Origin: Granulosicoccus sp947495035
GTDB lineage: Bacteria > Pseudomonadota > Gammaproteobacteria > Granulosicoccales > Granulosicoccaceae
NCBI RefSeq assembly: GCF_050589605.1
Contig: NZ_JBNGOO010000005.1
Length of the DNA: 64,000 bases
Reading direction: 5' to 3' (one strand)
Every line of letters begins with the position of its first letter. Positions within the stretch are counted from its first letter, which is position 1. The translations under genes and the position numbers were made by a program. Below the pieces are notes generated by a model. The model saw only the letters and a list, made by a program, of their open reading frames with translations, did no database searches and had not been told where the DNA came from. Below, in pieces: positions 59,118 to 64,000 of the stretch.

Positions 59118-61282
59118 CAGGCAGGCTCCGCAGCGCGCTCAGGTGCCTTGCACTCCCCCAGAAAATCGTAGAACTCGATGGCTTCCAGAATGCCGGCGGC
59201 GTAGGGCTTGTCCGTAAAGTGAATGCTGGCGCCTTCGGTCAGCTGCGACAACTCCTCGTGCGCGCGATTGCCGACAATGGCCGCCAGGGTATTGCCCCGC
59301 ATCATGTCCTCATCGGCCCCGGATCCGCCGATGGCGAGGACGCGCTCCAGCGGTATGTTGAACTTCGCCACGACATGCCGCAGCGCCAGCCCTTTCGAGG
59401 CACGAATGGGCACGATGTTCAGAAAGTTACCGTGCGAGAAGATGATGTTGACGGCCTGATCTTCCTGAAACAGACGGGCACTGATGTCGTCAACGGAAGG
59501 CGCCTTCTCGGCATCGTACAGATAGCTGATCTTGAAATCGCTTTGCTGATCGGCGTCGCGCAAGCCGATGCCGGGCACATCACTCAGTACCCGTCGAACC
59601 TGCTGTGGCGTCCACTGCTTTTCGATATGACGTGTCCAGCCGGTGTCCTCGGTCAGCTTCGGAGCAAAGGTGATTTCCGTACCGGCACTGGTGATCAGCA
59701 CATCCGGCTCGGGGATACCGTGCTTCTTCAGCAGACGCAAGGCCGCATCCAGTCGCAGACCGGTATTGATGCCGAACTTCATGCGCTTGCGATTCTGCCG
59801 CACCAGCCGGATCAGTGTCTGCAGGGACTCTTCATCGCCCAGCAGACTGCGATTGAGATCGGTGAACAGGGCCCTGTCGGTGTAGCTCGCACTATAGGAT
59901 TGGCTGTTATCGATCGCTTCGACGCTGGATTCCTTGCCGGTTATGGAGGACACCATCTTCAGGTATTCCTCGGCATGGGCCGGCCAGCTGTAGTGATGCC
60001 GAACCCCCTGCAGACCGGACACCGAACGCGTCTGCCACATCTCCCAGTCACCGATGACATCCTTGATGGCCTGCGCGATGCCTTCCTGCTCCAGAGGGTC
60101 GATCAGCAGTCCATTCTCGCAATTGCCGACGATGTCTCGCGGCCCTCCGTCCTCGGTAGCGACAATCGGCAGACCACTGGCTGCGGCTTCGATCAGGGTC
60201 AGACCGAAGGGCTCGGTCAGAGCCGGGTTGACGAAGACACCACCTGACAAGGTAGCGAGTCGATACAGGATCGGCACATCATCCGAGCGATGCTGCTTGG
60301 GATACGCCACTCGTCCGTAGAGGTCATAACGGTCGATCAGCTGCAACAATTCGGTCAGCACATCCCGTGCACCGACTTCCAGATCATTGAGATCTTCCCG
60401 GTTGCCCATGACCACCACCAGATTGGCGCGTTCCTGCAAGGCCTCATCGTTGCCATAGGCATGCAACAGAGCCGCGATGTTCTTGCGGGCATCCGCGCGC
60501 GAGACCGCCAGGATCATCGGCTTGTCGGGCTCTTTCAGGAAACGATGAACCTCCTGTGCGATTTCCGACTCGTGCTCCTTGCCCTGTGGTGGCTGGAAAC
60601 GCGACAGATTGGTGCCCGGTGGAATGACGTGCATGGCCTCCGGGCGGTAGAAGTCATACAGCTCATACTGTTCTTCAATTTCCTGATGCGTACTGGTGAT
60701 GACCCGCTCGGCCGATGCCAGGGTGGTCTCCTCGGCCGTGATCCGCCGGGCCATGTTGTAGCGCTCATCAATGGTCTGGCTGTCCAGACCACTGGCCAGC
60801 AGCCGGTGCCGTTTAACCCGGCCCAGCGAATGCCCCGTGTGGATCAGGGGCAAGCCCATGAGGTACGACACACGACTGCCGATATAGCCGGCATCGGCAT
60901 AGTGGCTGTGTATCAGATCCGGCGTGACACCCTCTTCGCGGTAATGATCGATCAGATTGTCGACGAAGGAATCCAGATGATCCCAGAGTTGCTCCTTGGC
61001 GAGATAATTCAGGCCACCGGCCTCGATGCGCAATATATTGGCATTCTCTGCCAACGCCTCCCTTTCCTGTCCATAGTCATCGGCCAGATGGTCATCGCGA
61101 ATGAGGCGCGTGACCAGATCTACCCGAGCGACGCCCTCGGCCTCGGCCAGCGCCCGGGCCAGCTCCACCACGTACAACACCTGACCGCCGGTGTCCGCAT
61201 CGCGCCCCAGTTCCAGTTCATCCGCCCGAATCAGCCCGTGCACACTGATCAGGCAGATATGCAATCCTTTATGTGTTTTCAT
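59117..61282 (-). CDS. Sucrose-phosphate synthase, two-domain type
   Basis: 721 aa. The N-terminal GT4 glycosyltransferase (about 1-450) has ICLISVHGLIRADELELGRDADTGGQ, in part, THTGHSLGRVKRHRL-like IHTGHSLGRVKRHRLL, SRADARKNI and the donor site TEPFGLTLIEAAASGLPIVAT. The C-terminal 230 residues are an SPP-like HAD domain whose first motif reads FTDLNRSL, so the second Asp of DxD is Asn and this domain is probably inactive. It makes sucrose 6-phosphate from UDP-glucose (or another NDP-glucose) and fructose 6-phosphate; a separate phosphatase follows. Confidence 0.93.
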   Translation of the reverse strand: MKTHKGLHICLISVHGLIRADELELGRDADTGGQVLYVVELARALAEAEGVARVDLVTRLIRDDHLADDYGQEREALAENANILRIEAGGLNYLAKEQLWDHLDSFVDNLIDHYREEGVTPDLIHSHYADAGYIGSRVSYLMGLPLIHTGHSLGRVKRHRLLASGLDSQTIDERYNMARRITAEETTLASAERVITSTHQEIEEQYELYDFYRPEAMHVIPPGTNLSRFQPPQGKEHESEIAQEVHRFLKEPDKPMILAVSRADARKNIAALLHAYGNDEALQERANLVVVMGNREDLNDLEVGARDVLTELLQLIDRYDLYGRVAYPKQHRSDDVPILYRLATLSGGVFVNPALTEPFGLTLIEAAASGLPIVATEDGGPRDIVGNCENGLLIDPLEQEGIAQAIKDVIGDWEMWQTRSVSGLQGVRHHYSWPAHAEEYLKMVSSITGKESSVEAIDNSQSYSASYTDRALFTDLNRSLLGDEESLQTLIRLVRQNRKRMKFGINTGLRLDAALRLLKKHGIPEPDVLITSAGTEITFAPKLTEDTGWTRHIEKQWTPQQVRRVLSDVPGIGLRDADQQSDFKISYLYDAEKAPSVDDISARLFQEDQAVNIIFSHGNFLNIVPIRASKGLALRHVVAKFNIPLERVLAIGGSGADEDMMRGNTLAAIVGNRAHEELSQLTEGASIHFTDKPYAAGILEAIEFYDFLGECKAPERAAEPA

Positions 61283-61417
61283 TCAGCCCTTTTTTTCCGT
61301 ACCTGTAACCGATGCGATTGGTGCGATGGAAACACCCTCTTGTTGCCTGCCGCCGACGCGTGATTGACCGGCGTGTGCACTATCGTTGTCAACGCAGGGC
61401 CCGACGGACTCTCAGCA

Positions 61418-61431
61418 CCATAACATTATGG
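61418..61431. promoter_or_regulatory. Short palindrome upstream of the Puu-like operon
   Basis: CCATAACATTATGG is a perfect 6-bp inverted repeat around CA, about 150 bases before the GATase start and 135 bases before the divergent sucrose-phosphate synthase start. It may bind a regulator of either transcription unit. The rest of the 298-base region shows no other feature that I can support. Confidence 0.35.
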
Positions 61432-61580
61432 CTGCAAAGCCCCTGTGGACACCGGCAGGAAAAAATTACAGCGCAGCCAGCAGGCGGACGATACGCTGCC
61501 CTGCATCAGTGCATCCCCTCCAGACCCTGTGTACATCAGACATATGGCGCAAGCCCTTGATCAGGAGTATAAGACGCTTC

Positions 61581-62339
61581 ATGAACGCAACAACCACCAT
61601 GACACCTTCGCACCCCACCGGACCCGGTATCAGACTGGGCATTCTGCAGGCAGGACGCTCCCCCGAGGAACTGCTGGAACATCATCAGGACTACAACCTC
61701 ATGTTCGAGGACCTGCTGGGAAAGGATGCTTTCGACTATCGGCACTGGCCGGTACTGGACGGCAGATTCCCGGACAGCGTTGATGACGCCGATGCCTGGC
61801 TGATCACCGGTTCGCGCTTCGGTGCCTATGAGGATCACGCCTGGATCCCGCCGTTGGAAGAACTGATCAGGGGCATCTACGCGTCCGGCAAACCCATGGT
61901 CGGTATCTGCTTCGGACACCAGATCATCGCCCAGGCACTGGGCGGCAAGGTCGAGAAATATTCCGGAGGCTGGTCGGTCGGTCGGGTCGAGTATAAGCTC
62001 GACGAGGACGTGTTCGGCACTGGCAACGTTGCCGACGCCAGCTCCCCCGCCCTGCTGGCCTTCCATCAGGACCAGGTGGTAGAGCTACCCAGTGACGCCA
62101 GAAACGTGGGCAGCAGCAGTTTCTGCAAACACGCCGCCCTGATTTACGACAACCGGATTCTGACTCTGCAACCTCATCCGGAGTTCGACCGTGACTTCAT
62201 CGAAGGCCTGTTGCAGACACGAGGAGCAATCCTGCCCGAGGCGATCAGGACACGCGCCGAGCAATCTCTGGACGAACCGATCGATCGCGAACCCGTTGCC
62301 TTGATCCTGCGTCGCTTCCTGTCCCGCAACCACGCTTGA
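61581..62339 (+). CDS. Class I glutamine amidotransferase (GMP synthase-like)
   Basis: 252 aa. The nucleophile elbow is VGICFGHQIIAQALGG; the catalytic His and Glu are in TLQPHPEFD. The N-terminus GIRLGILQAGRSPEELL is of the stand-alone GMP synthase-like type rather than PuuD. It would release the gamma-glutamyl group or glutamate from a glutamylated intermediate made by the next gene product. I chose the ATG at 61581 with AGGAG 13 bases upstream; longer frames extend into non-coding DNA. Confidence 0.88.
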   Translation: MNATTTMTPSHPTGPGIRLGILQAGRSPEELLEHHQDYNLMFEDLLGKDAFDYRHWPVLDGRFPDSVDDADAWLITGSRFGAYEDHAWIPPLEELIRGIYASGKPMVGICFGHQIIAQALGGKVEKYSGGWSVGRVEYKLDEDVFGTGNVADASSPALLAFHQDQVVELPSDARNVGSSSFCKHAALIYDNRILTLQPHPEFDRDFIEGLLQTRGAILPEAIRTRAEQSLDEPIDREPVALILRRFLSRNHA

Positions 62340-62397
62340 CCATTCACTTCGAAACAACCACACCCTCCGACTACTCGACACCGCATACCCCACCCTT

Positions 62398-63768
62398 ATG
62401 AACACGAATGATTCGTGGATGGATCAACTGCCCGATGCCTTTCATCGCTGGCTCGATGGGCGTAATGTCGACGATGTGGAGTGCGTGATTGCCGATATTG
62501 CCGGTACCTCTCGCGGCAAGGCCATGCCCGCCCGGAAGTTTGCGCGTGCCGATGCCATGTACCTGCCAACATCCATTTTCTATCAGACCATCACCGGGGA
62601 GTATGTCGACCTGACGGACATGCCTGATCAGTGGACGGAATCGGATCTGGTTCTGACACCTGATTTTTCGGCTGCCACGGCCGTTCCCTGGTCGGCCGAC
62701 GTGACCCTGCAGGTGGTACACGACGTCTCCTATCAGGATGGCACGCCGGTAGGCATGTCCCCACGCAATGTTCTCAAGCGCGTGGTGAATGCCTATGCGG
62801 AAAAAGGCTGGCAGCCGGTGGTGGCTCCAGAGCTGGAGTTCTACCTGACCAAACCGAACATCGACCCGGATCTGCCGATCGAACCTCCCATCGGCAGAAC
62901 CGGTCGCCAGGGCATAGCCCGCCAGGCCTATTCCATGAGTGCGGTGGAAGAGTACGGACCGGTCATCGATGATATCTACGATTTTGCCGAAGCCCAGGGC
63001 TTCGAGATCGACACCATCATCCAGGAAGGCGGTGCCGGACAGATCGAGATCAATCTGCAACACGGTGATCCGGTGCAACTGGCCGATCAGGTGTTCTTCT
63101 ACAAGCGCCTGATACGCGAGGCGGCTCTGCGCAACAACTGCTTTGCCACCTTCATGGCCAAACCCATGGAAGAGCAACCGGGCAGCGCCATGCACATCCA
63201 TCAAAGTGTCATCGACACGCGCGATGGCAGCAATCTGTTCAACGATGAACATGACCAGCCATCGAGTCATTTCTACGGATTTCTGGGTGGCCAGCAGGCT
63301 CTGATACCGGATGTGCTGTGCATGTTTGCCCCCTATGTGAATTCCTACCGTCGCTTCCGGCGTGATGATTCGGCACCCATCAATCTTGAATGGGGCACCG
63401 ACAACCGCACCACCGGTATTCGTGTACCGGTATCCAGCCCCGGCAGTCGACGTGTCGAGAATCGGGTGGTGGGCATGGACTGCAACCCCTACCTGGCCAT
63501 TGCCGCCAGCCTCGCCTGCGGGCTCATCGGCATGACCCGCAACCTGCAGCCACGCGATGCCGTCAAGGGCGATGCCTATTCACTGCCACACGACATCCCG
63601 CGCGATCTGCTGCGTGCGCTGGAACTGTTCAGCGCCAATCCGGAGGTGGAAGCACTGCTCGGCAAGGACTTCTGCATGCTGTACCGGGCCATCAAGCATC
63701 AGGAGTCGGAGGCCTTTCTGCAGGTCATCAGCCCCTGGGAACGCGAACACCTGCTACTGAACGTCTAG
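62398..63768 (+). CDS. Glutamine synthetase-family ligase, gamma-glutamylputrescine synthetase-like
   Basis: 456 aa GlnA-fold enzyme. Family blocks are VIADIAGTSRGKAMPARKF, PELEFYL (metal-binding Glu), EGGAGQIEINL, SAMHIHQSV (ATP site), INLEWGTDNRTTGIRVP and RVENRVVGMDCNPYLAIA. It lacks the adenylylation-loop features of GlnA and fits the PuuA/GlnIII-like group, which glutamylates polyamines or ethanolamine. The partial oxidoreductase gene follows after 13 bases, as in puu operons. Confidence 0.9.
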   Translation: MNTNDSWMDQLPDAFHRWLDGRNVDDVECVIADIAGTSRGKAMPARKFARADAMYLPTSIFYQTITGEYVDLTDMPDQWTESDLVLTPDFSAATAVPWSADVTLQVVHDVSYQDGTPVGMSPRNVLKRVVNAYAEKGWQPVVAPELEFYLTKPNIDPDLPIEPPIGRTGRQGIARQAYSMSAVEEYGPVIDDIYDFAEAQGFEIDTIIQEGGAGQIEINLQHGDPVQLADQVFFYKRLIREAALRNNCFATFMAKPMEEQPGSAMHIHQSVIDTRDGSNLFNDEHDQPSSHFYGFLGGQQALIPDVLCMFAPYVNSYRRFRRDDSAPINLEWGTDNRTTGIRVPVSSPGSRRVENRVVGMDCNPYLAIAASLACGLIGMTRNLQPRDAVKGDAYSLPHDIPRDLLRALELFSANPEVEALLGKDFCMLYRAIKHQESEAFLQVISPWEREHLLLNV

Positions 63769-63781
63769 ATCATCGCTTGCC

Positions 63782-64000
63782 ATGAAGCTCCTGCATGCGA
63801 ACGATCGTCGCGGCGAGCATGCGCCCTCCTGGTATCAGGCGAGCTGCAGCACCCGCAGAAGACCCGCTCTCGAACAGAATGTGATTGCCGATGTCTGTGT
63901 TGTCGGCGCCGGGTATACCGGCCTGGCGGCCGCGCTGGAACTGGCGGCCAGCGGACATCGAACCGTGGTGCTCGATGCACATCGCATCGGCTGGGGTGCG
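63782..64000 (+). CDS. FAD-dependent oxidoreductase, PuuB-like (partial, runs off right edge)
   Basis: 73 codons are visible, beginning MKLLHANDRRGEHAPSWY. The FAD-binding Rossmann motif is VIADVCVVGAGYTGLAAALE, ending with VVLDAHRIGWGA. This is the amino terminus of DAO-type gamma-glutamylamine oxidases. It starts 13 bases after the glutamine synthetase-like gene, completing a polyamine-type catabolic module. The catalytic domain lies beyond the window. Confidence 0.85.
   Translation, partial: MKLLHANDRRGEHAPSWYQASCSTRRRPALEQNVIADVCVVGAGYTGLAAALELAASGHRTVVLDAHRIGWGA

Overview
The window looks like chromosomal DNA of a GC-rich, heterotrophic, probably marine or halophilic gammaproteobacterium. 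The evidence is two sulfatases with their maturation enzyme, a two-gene sucrose (compatible solute) pathway, an oligopeptidase B, DsrC-type proteins and many sugar ABC transporter genes. A Granulosicoccus-like member of the Chromatiales would fit, but that placement is an inference from gene content. I see no tRNA, rRNA, CRISPR array, phage or transposase gene.

Layout. 1-4048: NAD-linked, cysteine-type formate dehydrogenase (fdhA cut by the left edge, fdhB a NuoE/NuoF fusion) preceded by a LysR regulator. 4124-11729: an oligosaccharide import operon (binding protein, two permeases, ATPase) ending in a putative cytoplasmic glycoside hydrolase, divergent from a LacI regulator with a perfect 16-bp palindrome between them. 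12063-25941: a sulfated-sugar locus with an aldehyde dehydrogenase/KDGal kinase/KDPGal aldolase operon, two S1-type sulfatases, a formylglycine-generating enzyme, a GntR regulator, an SMP-30 lactonase, and a second ABC operon with a sugar dehydrogenase inside it. A related AT-rich operator-like motif lies upstream of gntR/lactonase, of sulfatase 1, and between sulfatase 2 and the second ABC operon. Together these genes could import a sulfated galactan-type (for example carrageenan- or agar-derived) oligosaccharide, desulfate it, oxidise it and send it through KDPGal to pyruvate and glyceraldehyde 3-phosphate. The dehydratase or cycloisomerase that should feed the kinase is not in the window.

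25953-37224 is mixed: a PhyH dioxygenase, a 90-aa conserved protein, EamA and MFS transporters, DUF2461, HIT, an exported acidic-tail protein, Nnr, a HADH-first fused beta-oxidation enzyme, an MscS channel and an Lrp regulator. 37316-44079: pseudouridine catabolism genes psuK and psuG, separated by an opposite-strand cassette (DegT-type PLP enzyme, NRPS-like adenylation/carrier/hydrolase protein, alpha/beta hydrolase). The NRPS-like gene is split by one in-frame TGA.

44157-58157 has a siroheme and sulfur-relay flavour: TrpD2, CysG, a Rieske ferredoxin, a truncated globin, a DsrC-DsrM-DsrK set without DsrAB, a CbiX-type chelatase and a HisD-family dehydrogenase. Inside it sit a short Rhs/YD-lipase protein and a downstream ankyrin lipoprotein that look like a toxin-immunity pair. 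58203-61282: sucrose-phosphate phosphatase and synthase. 61581-64000: start of a Puu-like gamma-glutamylamine operon (GATase, glutamine synthetase-like, FAD oxidase cut by the right edge).

Novelty candidates, best first: the sulfated-sugar regulon with its shared operator; the stand-alone DsrCMK relay next to siroheme genes; the Rhs-lipase/ankyrin pair; and the TGA-interrupted NRPS-like cassette inserted between psuK and psuG.
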